Source of the DNA: Chordicoccus furentiruminis
Lineage (GTDB): Bacteria; Bacillota; Clostridia; Lachnospirales; Lachnospiraceae
NCBI RefSeq assembly: GCF_019355395.1
Contig: NZ_CP048829.1
Location: forward strand, 310,001 to 374,000
Direction of reading: 5' to 3'
Length of the DNA: 64,000 nt
The notes below the pieces were generated by a model. It was not told where the DNA came from. It was given only the letters and a program-made list of their open reading frames with translations, and did no database searches. Position 1 is the first letter of the stretch. Every line of letters begins with the position of its first letter. A program made the translations under genes and the position numbers. Shown here in pieces: positions 36,084 through 46,628 of this stretch.

Positions 36084-36707
36084 TCACCTGCCGTTTCCGC
36101 CCGCCGCGCGGATCAGATTCCAGACCTCATCCCGGCCGGTCCTCTTCAGTGAGGAAAAGGCGATCACCGGCGTCTCCTCCTTCACCTTCAGCACGGTCCG
36201 GATCACCCGGATCGCTTTCTCCGTCTGCGAGGGCTTCAGCTTGTCCGCCTTAGTGGCGATGATAACCGGCTCCATCCCGCTGGATACGATCCAGTCATGC
36301 ATCTGCCGGTCGTTCGCTCCCGGCTCGTGCCGGATGTCCACCAGCAGAAAGACGGCGCGGAGAGATGCGGAGGAATGCAGATACCGCTCGATCATCTCTC
36401 CCCAGAGAGCCTTCACCTTCTCGGAAGCATTCGCGTAGCCGTAGCCGGGGAGGTCGACGAGATAGCAGTCCGGCGCAAAATCCGGCCGCAGCTCGCCCTC
36501 GTTGATCCGGTAATAGTTGATGGTCTGCGTTTTGCCAGGCTGAGCCGACGTACGGGCCAGCGACTTTCTCTCAAGCAGCGCGTTGATGAGCGAGCTTTTC
36601 CCTACGTTCGATTTTCCGGCGAAGGCCACCTCATACTGCCTGTTCTCCGGCAGTGTGCTGGTGACGCCGCAGACGGTCTCGAGAACCGCCGACCGAATCT
36701 TGTTCAT
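36084..36707 (-). CDS. engB: Ribosome biogenesis GTP-binding protein EngB (YsxC/YihA)
   Basis: A 207-residue TRAFAC GTPase needed for large-subunit assembly. G1 is GKSNVGKSS, the G2 threonine region is QPGKTQTINYY, G3 is DLPGYGYA and G4 is TKADK. The length is normal. The ATG at 36705-36707 follows ATGGAGAGAGG. It lies between clpX and ecfA1; in other Firmicutes engB often follows lon or clpX, so this part of the order is ordinary. Confidence 0.96.
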   Translation of the reverse strand: MNKIRSAVLETVCGVTSTLPENRQYEVAFAGKSNVGKSSLINALLERKSLARTSAQPGKTQTINYYRINEGELRPDFAPDCYLVDLPGYGYANASEKVKALWGEMIERYLHSSASLRAVFLLVDIRHEPGANDRQMHDWIVSSGMEPVIIATKADKLKPSQTEKAIRVIRTVLKVKEETPVIAFSSLKRTGRDEVWNLIRAAGGNGR

Positions 36708-36727
36708 CCTCTCTCCATTTCGTATGC

Positions 36728-36754
36728 GGCGGGCGCGCCGTAAGCGCGCCCGCC
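36728..36754 (-). other. Perfect GC hairpin between clpX and engB
   Basis: An 11-bp stem (36728-36738 with 36744-36754) with a 5-base loop and no T-run on either side. It is probably a processing or partial attenuation hairpin within the clpX-engB transcript. Confidence 0.5.
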
Positions 36755-36809
36755 TTCCGTCATTTACCGCATACCGGCGGAGCCCGGTGTACCGCCGCGC
36801 AGACGTTTC

Positions 36810-38096
<1,287 letters not shown>

Positions 38097-38285
38097 TCAT
38101 TTTCTCCTTTATATAAAAAGCCGCCGCAGAGTATACCGTCCGGCCGCCCCGTTGCCGAAAGCCACACGAGGCGGGTCCGGACAGATTCCGACTGCGACAG
38201 CCTTCCCGCTTACCATTTATAAAACCTGAATTTCCGCGTAGGATCATCCTTCCAGCGCGGTGAGGAAATGGATTCCCCGCCGTGC

Positions 38286-38876
38286 TTACCGGTTCGCGAC
38301 CACGCTGTCGATCAGACCGTAGGCAACTGCCTCGTCCGCCGTCAGCCAGTGATCCCGGTCTGTATCCCGGGCCACCTCTTCCACCGACCGTCCGGTGTTG
38401 GCGGCAAGAAGCTCATTCATCTTCTGTCTGGTCTTGCGGATATGCTCCGCATCGATCAGCATGTCGGATGCCTTGCCCTGCGTTCCGCCGGAAGGCTGAT
38501 GAATCATGATCTCCGCGTTGGGAAGCGCCTGACGCTTGCCCTTCGCTCCGCCGGCCAGCAGGAACGCGCCCATGCTGGCGGCCATACCGACGCAGATCGT
38601 CGAGACGTCGCACTTGATGTACTGCATGGTATCGTAGATCGCCATCCCCGCCGTCACGGATCCGCCCGGCGAATTGATGTAAAGGCTGATATCCTTGGAC
38701 GGATCCTCCGACTCGAGGAACAGCAGCTGGGCCACAATCACGCTGGCCGAAGCGTCCGTCACCTCCGAATCGAGAAAGATGATCCGCTCCTTCAGAAGTC
38801 TCGAGTAGATATCATAGCTGCGCTCCCCCTGCGCGGTCTGCTCGATGACATAGGGGATCAGTGCGTTGCTGATCAA
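38286..38876 (-). CDS. clpP: ATP-dependent Clp protease proteolytic subunit ClpP
   Basis: A 196-residue serine protease with the catalytic triad Ser101 (GMAASMGA), His126 (IMIHQP) and Asp175 (DTDRDHW), at the family spacing. It forms the 14-mer chamber served by ClpX. The start is a TTG at 38874-38876, two bases after the tig stop and behind GGGAGG, so tig and clpP are coupled. Confidence 0.98.
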   Translation of the reverse strand: MISNALIPYVIEQTAQGERSYDIYSRLLKERIIFLDSEVTDASASVIVAQLLFLESEDPSKDISLYINSPGGSVTAGMAIYDTMQYIKCDVSTICVGMAASMGAFLLAGGAKGKRQALPNAEIMIHQPSGGTQGKASDMLIDAEHIRKTRQKMNELLAANTGRSVEEVARDTDRDHWLTADEAVAYGLIDSVVANR

Positions 38877-38878
38877 AT

Positions 38879-40165
38879 TCAGACCTCCCTGGCGTTCTCA
38901 GCGATCAGCGAGATCGCCTCCTGAACGGCGATGTCCTTCTTCATCTGTTCCTTCTCGCCGTCTCCCATCGCCGCTTTCAGCTTATCCGTCTCCATCTTGT
39001 ACTGCTTCGCGATCTTCTCGATCTCCTCATCAAGCCGCTCGTCGGAAACCTGGATATCAGCGTCCTTCGCGACCTGCTCGAGGACCAGACGGGTCTGGAT
39101 CTGCTTCAGAGCCTGCGGCTTCATCTGCTCCTTCATCTGTTCCTCTGTGGAACCGGTGTACTTGAGGTACATATCGATGGGAATGCCCTGGCTGGCCAGT
39201 CTCTGGGCGTAGTTCTGATACATCGAGATCACCTCGGAGTTGACCATTGCCTCCGGAATATCCATCTCGGAGGACTCGATCAGCTTGTCCACCGCCTCGT
39301 TCTCCTTCGCGGTCTTCGCCTGATCGGCCTTTCTCTTCTCAACGGTCTCGCGGACAGACTTTTTGTATTCGTCAAAGGTGTCGAACTCGGAGACATCCTG
39401 CGCGAACTCGTCATTGAGCTCCGGCATCTCCTTCTTCTGGATCTTGTGGACGGTACACGCGAAGACCGCGTCCTTTCCGGCGAGATCCGTCGCGTGATAC
39501 TCGGCCGGGAACGTCACGTTCACGTCCTTCGACTCTCCGGCGTTCACGCCGACCAGCTGCTCCTCGAAGCCGGGGATGAAGCTGCCGGAACCGATCACCA
39601 GCTCCTGATTCTCCGCCGTGCCGCCCGCGAACGCGACGCCGTCGATCGTGCCCTTGTAGTCAAGCGTCACTGTGTCGCCGTTCTCAACCGCACGGTCCGT
39701 CACTTCCACAAGACGGGCGTTCTTGTCCTGCTCCTTGCGGATCTCCTCGTCGACTTCCTCATCGGTGACGGTCAGATCCTGCTTCTTGACCTCGATTCCC
39801 TTGTACTCGCCGAGCTTCACCTCCGGGCGGACAGCGACAGTAGAGGTGTAGATCAGGCTCTTGCCCTTCTCCACCTGCTCCACATCGAACTCCGGACGGG
39901 AGACGAACTCCAGCCCTGTCTCCTCCGCGGCTGCGCCGTAGGTGCCGTTGATGCAGTCGTTGATCGCATCCTCATAGAAAACCGACGGGCCGTACAGCTT
40001 CTCGATCAGCTGCTGGGGCGCGTGACCCTTGCGAAAGCCCGGAACGGATATCTTCTTCTTGTTTCTGTTGTAGGCGCGTGTCATCGCCTTCGTGAAATCC
40101 TCTGCCGGAACCTCGACCGTCAGCTTGACCATATTGTGTTCCAGCTTCTCAACCTGTGCGCTCAT
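38879..40165 (-). CDS. tig: Trigger factor
   Basis: A 428-residue ribosome-bound chaperone and prolyl isomerase. The amino-terminal ribosome-binding domain includes [14 protein letters not shown] (the signature loop), the FKBP domain covers about 155-245 ([17 protein letters not shown]), and the SurA-like helical domain forms the rest. The ATG is behind GCAGGAGGAAGA. The upstream leader is about 200 bases. It heads the tig-clpP-clpX unit, the standard order. Confidence 0.97.
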   Translation of the reverse strand: MSAQVEKLEHNMVKLTVEVPAEDFTKAMTRAYNRNKKKISVPGFRKGHAPQQLIEKLYGPSVFYEDAINDCINGTYGAAAEETGLEFVSRPEFDVEQVEKGKSLIYTSTVAVRPEVKLGEYKGIEVKKQDLTVTDEEVDEEIRKEQDKNARLVEVTDRAVENGDTVTLDYKGTIDGVAFAGGTAENQELVIGSGSFIPGFEEQLVGVNAGESKDVNVTFPAEYHATDLAGKDAVFACTVHKIQKKEMPELNDEFAQDVSEFDTFDEYKKSVRETVEKRKADQAKTAKENEAVDKLIESSEMDIPEAMVNSEVISMYQNYAQRLASQGIPIDMYLKYTGSTEEQMKEQMKPQALKQIQTRLVLEQVAKDADIQVSDERLDEEIEKIAKQYKMETDKLKAAMGDGEKEQMKKDIAVQEAISLIAENAREV

Positions 40166-40379
40166 TCTTCCTCCTGCACTCGCTTTCTGCTTTCTTTATA
40201 TGCGCTGTCCCTGCTTGCGCGGACGGGCGGGTCTTGTCCTGTCCCGCCCCGTCTCCTTCACGCGGAAACGGCCTGTCCGCCGCCGCTCCTCTCCGCCTCC
40301 CGTCCCGGACGGGAGAGCCGGGTCTTAAGTCCCTCCGAATGGCGGTCAGCAGGTGACAGACATCGACAGTCAGTAATTA

Positions 40380-40408
40380 AGTATAGCACAGCCTCTGATG
40401 CATGGCTA
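40380..40408 (-). promoter_or_regulatory. Probable promoter of tig-clpP with a long leader
   Basis: On the minus strand TAGCCA (40403-40408), 17 bases, TGC-TATACT (extended -10, 40380-40385). The leader to the tig ATG would be about 208 bases; it holds GC-rich inverted repeats (for example CTCCCGTC/GACGGGAG near 40295-40315) but no small gene that I can support. Confidence 0.5.
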
Positions 40409-40423
40409 TCTTTTTTTCAGGCG

Positions 40424-40987
40424 TCAGCTCATCCTGTAGACGATCCCGCGCCGTACGCTCTCCGCCGCCTCGCTGTCCGCCAGCGCGTCGATCAGCTTCA
40501 GGGCGAACGGAACCGCGGTCCCGGCTCCTCTTGAGGTGATCACGTGCCCGTCCTTCACGACCTCCTTGTCCACCGTCACGCTTGCGCCGTGCTCCTTCAG
40601 CCTGCTCTCGAGCCCCGGATAGCAGGTCGCCTTCCTGCCGTCCAGAAGACCGAGGTCCGCCAGCACGGTGGGTGCGGCGCAGATGGCCGCGGTATAACGC
40701 TTCTCCTTCGCCGCCTTCTGAAGCGCGGCCCGGAGTCCCTCATGGTTCATCAGATACGTGGTGCCGGGCATGCCGCCCGGAAGCACGAGCATATCGGCCC
40801 GGTCCGTCTCCGCCTCGTCCCACATCTGATCCGCGCTGACCTCGATGCGGCTCCGCCCGCGCACGGTCAGCGAATCGCTGATGGAGACCGTCTTCACATC
40901 GAAGTCCGCCCGGCGGAGCAGATCCACCACAGTCAGCGCTTCCACCTCTTCAAAGCCGTCCGCCAGAAATACAAGGACTGATTTCAT
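40424..40987 (-). CDS. DJ-1/PfpI-family protein
   Basis: A 187-residue member of the DJ-1/ThiJ/YajL group. The nucleophile-elbow cysteine is in AAICAAPTVL (C103), and the acidic partner is in LADGFEEVEA (E14 or E15). Family members act as glyoxalase III, deglycase-like or redox-sensing proteins; sequence does not separate these. It follows dapL by 27 bases and appears to be the last gene of the tyrS-to-dapL run. Confidence 0.88.
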   Translation of the reverse strand: MKSVLVFLADGFEEVEALTVVDLLRRADFDVKTVSISDSLTVRGRSRIEVSADQMWDEAETDRADMLVLPGGMPGTTYLMNHEGLRAALQKAAKEKRYTAAICAAPTVLADLGLLDGRKATCYPGLESRLKEHGASVTVDKEVVKDGHVITSRGAGTAVPFALKLIDALADSEAAESVRRGIVYRMS

Positions 40988-41014
40988 GCTTTTCTCCTTT
41001 CTGTCTGATCCGGA

Positions 41015-42229
41015 TCAGAGCTTCGCGATCCGCTCCAGCGCCGCCTTCGAGTTCTCATGGGTTCCGAACGCGGTGAGCCGGAAGAAGCCCTCTCCGTGAG
41101 GACCGAAGCCGCTGCCCGGCGTTCCGACCACATGCGCCCGCTCAAGCAGATAATCAAAGAATTCCCAGGAGCTCATCTGATCCGGCGTCTTGAGCCAGAT
41201 ATACGGGGAATTGACGGCTCCGTACACCGTATAGCCCATTCCGGCCAGACCGTCCCGGATGAGGCGTGCATTTTCCATATAATACCCGACGAGCCCGCGG
41301 ATCGAGGCCCTGCCCTCCTCCGTATAGCAGGCCTCTCCGGCCCGCTGGACGATGTACGGCGCTCCGTTGTACTTCGTCCCGTGGCGGCGCGCCCACATAT
41401 CATGAAGGGAGGCGTCTCCCTTCTTCAGATCCTTCGGAACCACCGTGTAACCCAGACGGAGGCCGGTGAAGCCCGCGTTCTTCGAGAAGCTCCGGATCTC
41501 GATGGCGCAGGTCCGCGCCCCGTCGCACTCATAGATGGAATGCGGGAGATCCGGATCCGAGATGTAGGCCTCATAGGCCGCGTCATAGATGATCACGCAG
41601 CCTTCCCGATTGGCGTAGTCCACCCACCTCTGAAGCTGCTCCTTCGTGACCGCCGCGCCGGTCGGGTTGTTGGGGAAGCAGAGATAGATCAGATCCGGCC
41701 GCTCCTTCGGGAGATCGGCGACGAAGCCGTTCGCCTCGGTGCAGGGCATATAGATCACATCGCTCCAGTACCCGGTTTCCGGATCGTATGTGCCGGTGCG
41801 GCCGGCCATCACGTTGGAATCCACGTAGACCGGATAGACCGGATCGCAGACCGCGATCCTCGCGTCGTCCGAAAACAGCTCCTGAATGTTGCCGGAGTCG
41901 CATTTCGCGCCGTCCGAGACGAAGATCTCGTCGGGCCGGATATCGCAGCCCCGCGCCCTGAAATCGCCGTCCGCGATCGCCTCACGCAGGAATGAGTATC
42001 CCAGATCCGGCGCGTAGCCCCGGAATGTGGCCGGGTCCGCCATCTCGTCCACCGCCTTGTGGAGCGCTCGGATCACCGGCTCGCCCAGCGGCTGCGTCAC
42101 GTCGCCGATGCCGAGACGGATCACGGTCTCGTCCGGATGCTTCTCCGTGTATGCGGCGATCTTCCTCGCGATCGTGGAAAACAGGTAGCTGCCCGGCAGC
42201 TTCAGATAGTTCTCATTTACCTTATACAT
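41015..42229 (-). CDS. dapL: LL-diaminopimelate aminotransferase DapL
   Basis: A 404-residue PLP enzyme that converts tetrahydrodipicolinate directly to LL-diaminopimelate with glutamate as amino donor, bypassing the acyl-intermediate route. It opens with MYKVNENYLKLPGSYLF, the DapL amino terminus; the PLP lysine is in SFSKNAGFTGLRLGY, and the substrate loop LCFPNNPTG is present. The ATG at 42227-42229 lies inside the end of dapF (8-base overlap), with AAGGAGAGATCA upstream. It works with DapF in lysine and peptidoglycan precursor synthesis. Confidence 0.96.
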   Translation of the reverse strand: MYKVNENYLKLPGSYLFSTIARKIAAYTEKHPDETVIRLGIGDVTQPLGEPVIRALHKAVDEMADPATFRGYAPDLGYSFLREAIADGDFRARGCDIRPDEIFVSDGAKCDSGNIQELFSDDARIAVCDPVYPVYVDSNVMAGRTGTYDPETGYWSDVIYMPCTEANGFVADLPKERPDLIYLCFPNNPTGAAVTKEQLQRWVDYANREGCVIIYDAAYEAYISDPDLPHSIYECDGARTCAIEIRSFSKNAGFTGLRLGYTVVPKDLKKGDASLHDMWARRHGTKYNGAPYIVQRAGEACYTEEGRASIRGLVGYYMENARLIRDGLAGMGYTVYGAVNSPYIWLKTPDQMSSWEFFDYLLERAHVVGTPGSGFGPHGEGFFRLTAFGTHENSKAALERIAKL

Positions 42230-43061
42230 TGATCTCTCCTTCAAATACTTCCTCCGCCGGTCCTGTCATCCAGACATGGCCGTCCGTTTCACTCCACTCG
42301 ACGGTCAGCCGGCCCCCTCTGAGCGCCATCTCCACCTTCCGTTCCGCGACACCTCTGAGCACGGCCGCGACGCATGCCGCGCAGGCGCCGGTGCCGCAGG
42401 CCAGCGTCTCGCCGGAGCCCCGCTCCCAGACCCGCATCTTAAGATGCGTACGGTCCGTCACATTCACGAATTCGGTATTGATTCCCTCCGGGAACACCTG
42501 AGCATGCTCAAAAGCCGGTCCCACCGCCGTGAGGTCCATCCCGTCCGCATTCTCATCCGGAAACACCACGCAGTGGGGATTGCCCATGGAGACAAGGGTT
42601 ATGTTCCACCTCCGGCCGGCCGCTTCGAACGGCGCGTCGACCACGCGTTCTCCCTCAAAATCCGCCGGGATCTGCGCCGGCATAAGCAGCGGTTCCCCCA
42701 TATCCACGCGCACCCGGCTGATCCGTCCGTCCTCTCCCGGGTAGAGCGTCAGTGTCTTCACGCCGGCGAGCGTATCCACCGTGATCTCCGTCCGGTCTGT
42801 CATTCCGTGATCGTAGACATATTTCCCCACGCACCGGATGCCGTTTCCGCACATCCGGCCGCGGCTCCCGTCAAGATTATACATCTCCATCTCGAAATCC
42901 GCCCTGTCGGACGGATTGATCAGGATCAGGCCGTCCGAGCCGATGCCGAAGTGCCGGTCACTCAGCTTTCTCGCAAGTGCGGCCGGATCCTTCAGACGCT
43001 CCTTCGAGCCGTCCACATAGATGTAATCATTGCCGATGCCCTGCATCTTTGTAAAATGCAT
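42222..43061 (-). CDS. dapF: Diaminopimelate epimerase DapF
   Basis: A 279-residue epimerase that makes meso-DAP from LL-DAP. Both catalytic cysteines are visible, in RMCGNGIRCVG and TLACGTGACA. The start MHFTKMQGIGNDYIYVD is typical. The ATG at 43059-43061 is preceded by AGAGGTGAGACAG; a GTG three codons earlier is also in frame. It overlaps dapL and lies 84 bases after the polyprenyl synthetase. Confidence 0.96.
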   Translation of the reverse strand: MHFTKMQGIGNDYIYVDGSKERLKDPAALARKLSDRHFGIGSDGLILINPSDRADFEMEMYNLDGSRGRMCGNGIRCVGKYVYDHGMTDRTEITVDTLAGVKTLTLYPGEDGRISRVRVDMGEPLLMPAQIPADFEGERVVDAPFEAAGRRWNITLVSMGNPHCVVFPDENADGMDLTAVGPAFEHAQVFPEGINTEFVNVTDRTHLKMRVWERGSGETLACGTGACAACVAAVLRGVAERKVEMALRGGRLTVEWSETDGHVWMTGPAEEVFEGEINV

Positions 43062-43145
43062 CTGTCTCACCTCTTCCCTCCGGGCTGTCCGCCTTTCGCA
43101 GCTGTTCCGGGCACCGCATCCACCGGGCCGTCCGTACCTGCGCTC

Positions 43146-44270
43146 CTATTTTCTCCGGCCTCTCATGTAGGCGCACAGTCCCCGGAAAACAGCCCGGTCG
43201 TCCGCATCAAGAAACGCCATGCGCGAAAGGCGCCGTTCCGCCCTGGCAAAGCAGGCGTTCATCGTGTCACGGGCGTAATCGAGCGCGCCGCTCTCGCGGA
43301 AAATCGTCCTCACGGCCTCCAGTTCCTCCTCGGACACCGGCTTCCTGCCATAGTAGCGGAGAAGCTCCTCCATCCGTTCCGGGCAGCGCGTCCGGACATA
43401 AAGATAAAGGATCGTCTGCTTGAACTCGGAGATATCGGATCCTATGTCTTTCCCCAGCGTCTCCGCGTCCGCGTAGATTCCCAGAATGTCGTCCATGATC
43501 TGGAACGCGACGCCCACGTCGCTTCCGAACCGGTCCATCGCCTTCAGATCGGACTCCTCCGCGCCCGCCAGCATCATCCCGAGGTGAAGCGGCCCGACCA
43601 CGGAATACCATGCGGTCTTCAGCCGGTAAATGTCTCCCACCGACTTCTCCAGCAGCTTCGCCTTCTCCTCCTCGCTGTAGATGGCGTCCTCAAGTTCATA
43701 GGGCAGCACCACGTCCAGCAGCTCGCCCCGGATCGTATTGATGACGACTTCATCGAAATACAGCAGCAGTTCTCCCAGCTTCGGATGATTCCGGTACGAT
43801 TCCGCGAGTTTCCGGTTCGCGGCGTAGAGTCCGAGATCGCCCGCGCAGAGAGCCGCCGAGCGCGCCACATGGCTGACAGGTTCTCCGCCCGCGCAGGCGG
43901 AGATGCCGCGCACATCCAGCCGCTGCTCGTACCGCCGGTGGATCGTGGTCTTGCCCCGGCGCGTCTCCGCATTGTCGATGATGTCGTCATGCACCAGCAC
44001 CGCGGTCTGGAAAATCTCGAAGGCCAGCGCGAGATCGTCCGCCTCCTCCGGCCTCGGTCCGCCCGCGGCCCGGTAGCCCAGCTTCACCAGCACGCCTCTC
44101 AGCAGTTTGCCTCCCTCGTCGAGATCCGCCAGATCCGACGTGAACGTGCGGAGAAGCCGGTTCGGGTCCTTCCTCAGCTCCCGGTTGTAAAGGCGCTGCG
44201 CCGCCGCCAGCTTTCCCTTCTCTTCCCTGTAGTAAGCGAGAAACGCGTTCAGATTCCGGTCCTCTTTCAT
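43146..44270 (-). CDS. Trans-polyprenyl diphosphate synthase family protein
   Basis: A 374-residue all-trans prenyltransferase, somewhat longer than the usual about 300-350. The first Asp-rich motif is DDIID (95-99); the second is reduced to DDILGIYAD, lacking the usual DDxxD spacing. The GGKLLRG segment stands where GGKRxRP is normal. These enzymes elongate allylic diphosphates with IPP; the chain length cannot be read. It lies directly downstream of a cis-prenyltransferase, which suggests that the two act on the same isoprenoid. It is divergent enough that the product should not be assumed. Confidence 0.85.
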   Translation of the reverse strand: MKEDRNLNAFLAYYREEKGKLAAAQRLYNRELRKDPNRLLRTFTSDLADLDEGGKLLRGVLVKLGYRAAGGPRPEEADDLALAFEIFQTAVLVHDDIIDNAETRRGKTTIHRRYEQRLDVRGISACAGGEPVSHVARSAALCAGDLGLYAANRKLAESYRNHPKLGELLLYFDEVVINTIRGELLDVVLPYELEDAIYSEEEKAKLLEKSVGDIYRLKTAWYSVVGPLHLGMMLAGAEESDLKAMDRFGSDVGVAFQIMDDILGIYADAETLGKDIGSDISEFKQTILYLYVRTRCPERMEELLRYYGRKPVSEEELEAVRTIFRESGALDYARDTMNACFARAERRLSRMAFLDADDRAVFRGLCAYMRGRRK

Positions 44271-44300
44271 TCCGCCGCATCTCCTTTCCGGACTGCTTCC

Positions 44301-45005
44301 TCAGGTACCCTTGTTGACCTTGATGCCGCGGTACCATGCCAGCGCCTCGCCGAGCAGCGCCTCACTGAAGTCCGGCCAGAGCACGTCGGTGAACCAGAGA
44401 TCGGCGTAGGTCGTCTGCCACGGAAAGAAATTGGACAGACGCTGCTCGCCGCCGGTCCGGATCACCAGATCCATGTCCGGCACGCCGCGGGTGTCAAGAT
44501 GCTCCTCAAAGCATTCCTCCGTGATCTCCTCCGGAGAAAGACGGCCTGCCTTCACCTCCTCCGCGATGCCGCGGGCCGCCCGCAGGATCTCGTCCCGGCC
44601 GCCGTAGCTGAGCGCGATCTGAAGGTACAGCGTCCTGCAGTTCCGGGTCAGCGCCTCCGCGTCGCGGATCACGCGCCGATCCTCCTCGCTGAGTCCCGAG
44701 AGGTTGCCGATGACCACAACCTGCACATCCTTCTCGAGGCAGATATGAATCCGCTCCGTAAAAAAGGTTCTCATCAGCCTGAACAGGTCGGTGACCTCCT
44801 GCTGCGAGCGTTTCCAGTTCTCGGTGGAGAAGGCGTATACGGTCAGATAAGGAATGCCCGCGTTCTCGCACCACTGGCAGAGATCCACGAAGACATCGAT
44901 GCCCTTCTCGTGGCCGCGCATCACCGAAGCGAGCATATGCGCCCTCGCCCATCTCCGGTTGCCGTCCATGATCACGCCCAGATGGCGCACATTGTTTTCC
45001 GGCAT
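44301..45005 (-). CDS. Cis-prenyltransferase (UppS family)
   Basis: A 234-residue (Z)-prenyl diphosphate synthase. The catalytic aspartate is in GVIMDGNRRWAR (typical UppS has DGNGRWA), AFSTENWKR is present, and the carboxy-terminal signature is RTGGEQRLSNFFPWQ against the common RTSGExRxSNFLLWQ. It would make undecaprenyl diphosphate or a shorter (Z)-prenyl chain. It is not beside cdsA/dxr, where the housekeeping uppS usually lies, so a second, specialised enzyme is possible. The ATG has AAAGGAGGATCCTTT upstream. Confidence 0.88.
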   Translation of the reverse strand: MPENNVRHLGVIMDGNRRWARAHMLASVMRGHEKGIDVFVDLCQWCENAGIPYLTVYAFSTENWKRSQQEVTDLFRLMRTFFTERIHICLEKDVQVVVIGNLSGLSEEDRRVIRDAEALTRNCRTLYLQIALSYGGRDEILRAARGIAEEVKAGRLSPEEITEECFEEHLDTRGVPDMDLVIRTGGEQRLSNFFPWQTTYADLWFTDVLWPDFSEALLGEALAWYRGIKVNKGT

Positions 45006-45044
45006 AAAGGATCCTCCTTTCCCGATATCCGGCCACGGCGCAGG

Positions 45045-45536
45045 TCACATATGAAACACGCCGTAGGAGATCAGACTCATAATCGTGGCCGCGATGGCGA
45101 TGCCGAGAAGAATCGCCGCCGAAGCCTTCTTTACGTCGATCTTGAGAAGCGAGGCGATCAGCGCGCCGGTCCAGCCCCCCGTTCCCGGAAGCGGAATCCC
45201 GACAAATCCCACAAGGCCCCAGAACTCGGCCCGGGAGACGCTCTCGCTCTTACTCATCGCTCTCGCTTCCATCTTTCTCACAAAACCTCCCAGATGCTTC
45301 GTCGGACGAAGCCAGTCGAAGATCCGGTTGATGAAAAGCAGGATAAAGGGGATCGGAATGATGTTGCCGATCAGCGAAAAAATCAGCGCCTGGCCGAGCG
45401 AAAGCTTCAGAAGCCGGGCGACCACAATGCCGCCCCGGAGCTCGATCAGCGGGAGCATGGAAACCAGCATGACGAACACCTGCTTTGAAATATAGCGGGC
45501 CGGGCCCTGCTGATACCACTGGACAATCGAATCCAT
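45045..45536 (-). CDS. Small multidrug-export-type membrane protein (COG2426)
   Basis: A 163-residue membrane protein with about four hydrophobic segments and the COG2426 pattern: MLPLIELRGGIVVA early, IGNIIPIPFILLF, then WGLVGFVGIPLPGTGGWTGA and ASAAILLGIAIAATIMSLISY. The family is labelled putative small multidrug export protein on thin evidence; the real substrate is unknown. It lies between hisC and uppS on the same strand with short gaps, so it belongs to the same transcript. Confidence 0.82.
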   Translation of the reverse strand: MDSIVQWYQQGPARYISKQVFVMLVSMLPLIELRGGIVVARLLKLSLGQALIFSLIGNIIPIPFILLFINRIFDWLRPTKHLGGFVRKMEARAMSKSESVSRAEFWGLVGFVGIPLPGTGGWTGALIASLLKIDVKKASAAILLGIAIAATIMSLISYGVFHM

Positions 45537-45560
45537 CTTTATTGTACTCCTTCCCGGTGC

Positions 45561-46628
45561 TCAGACGGCGCCGCGGTTTTTCAGATATTCCCCGAGAGCC
45601 GCAAGCAGCGTCTTCATCTCATCATCGGTCCCGACGGTGATCCTCAGATAGTCGCGGATCACCGGCTTGTCCCACCAGCGCACATAGATCCGCTTTGACC
45701 GGAGATAAGCAAACAGATCGCCTCCGGGAATACCCGGATAAGATACGAAGAGGAAATTGGACGCGGAATCGGTCATCGAAAAGCCCATGGCGCGCATCGC
45801 CCGGGCTGTTTCGTCGCGGGTTGCACAGATCCTGCGGCAGCAGTCCCGGAAATACGCCTCATCCTTTATGCTCGCCGTGCCGACAGCCAGTGCCGGCCGG
45901 CTGATCGTGTAGGAGTTGAAGCTGTACTTGACATTCTCCAGCGCGCGGATCAGCTCCTCGTCCGCCATCGCGAAGCCGATGCGGACGCCGGCCATACTGC
46001 GGGATTTCGAGAACGTCTGCACCACAACCAGATTCTGATAGCGGCGGATCAGCGGCAGCGCGCTCTCGCCGCCGAAATCGATGTAGGCCTCGTCCACGAT
46101 GACGACACTGTCCGGATTCGACGCCACGATCCGCTCCACCTCTTCCAGAGAGAGCAGCACGCCGGTTGGCGCGTTGGGATTCGGGAAAATGACGCCGCCG
46201 TTCGGTTTTTCATAGTCCTCCGGCACGATCCGGAAGGATCCGTCCAGCGGGATCCTCTCGTACGGTATCCGGAAAAGATCGGCCCAGACATCGTAGAAGC
46301 TGTAGGTGATGTCCGGAAACAGGACCGGCTTCTCCGAGCAGAAAAAAGTCTGAAAGCACATCGCGAGCACATCGTCCGAGCCGACGCCCACAAAGACCTC
46401 GCTGTCTCTTAATCCGTACCGCTCCGCGATCGCGTGGACCAGCCCGCCTGCCGCCGGATCCGGATATTTCCGGAAATCGGCCGGATCCAGCGCGCGGAGC
46501 GCCTCGCCCACCTTCGGGGAAGGCGGATACGGATTCTCGTTCGTATTCAGCTTGATCACATCCGCCTGCTTCGGCTGCTCGCCGGGCACATAGGGGACAA
46601 CCTGCCTGATATTATCTCGAAAGCTCAT
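45561..46628 (-). CDS. hisC: Histidinol-phosphate aminotransferase family protein
   Basis: A 355-residue fold-type I aminotransferase with the HisC amino terminus (VIKLNTNENPYPPSPKV), the PLP lysine in TFSKSRSMAGVRIGF and the NPNAPTG loop. HisC catalyses the imidazole-acetol phosphate transamination, and in several Firmicutes also serves aromatic amino acids. No other his gene is near and tyrS is two genes upstream, so an aromatic role is plausible. The ATG at 46626-46628 overlaps the upstream aminotransferase by 17 bases. Confidence 0.85.
   Translation of the reverse strand: MSFRDNIRQVVPYVPGEQPKQADVIKLNTNENPYPPSPKVGEALRALDPADFRKYPDPAAGGLVHAIAERYGLRDSEVFVGVGSDDVLAMCFQTFFCSEKPVLFPDITYSFYDVWADLFRIPYERIPLDGSFRIVPEDYEKPNGGVIFPNPNAPTGVLLSLEEVERIVASNPDSVVIVDEAYIDFGGESALPLIRRYQNLVVVQTFSKSRSMAGVRIGFAMADEELIRALENVKYSFNSYTISRPALAVGTASIKDEAYFRDCCRRICATRDETARAMRAMGFSMTDSASNFLFVSYPGIPGGDLFAYLRSKRIYVRWWDKPVIRDYLRITVGTDDEMKTLLAALGEYLKNRGAV

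Noticed and set aside
42276-45488. A 1070-codon open frame on the plus strand
   Set aside because: It runs antisense across dapF, the polyprenyl synthetase, uppS and the small exporter, all clear minus-strand genes with ribosome sites. Its product is Arg/His/Leu-rich without recognisable domains, a usual by-product of high GC.
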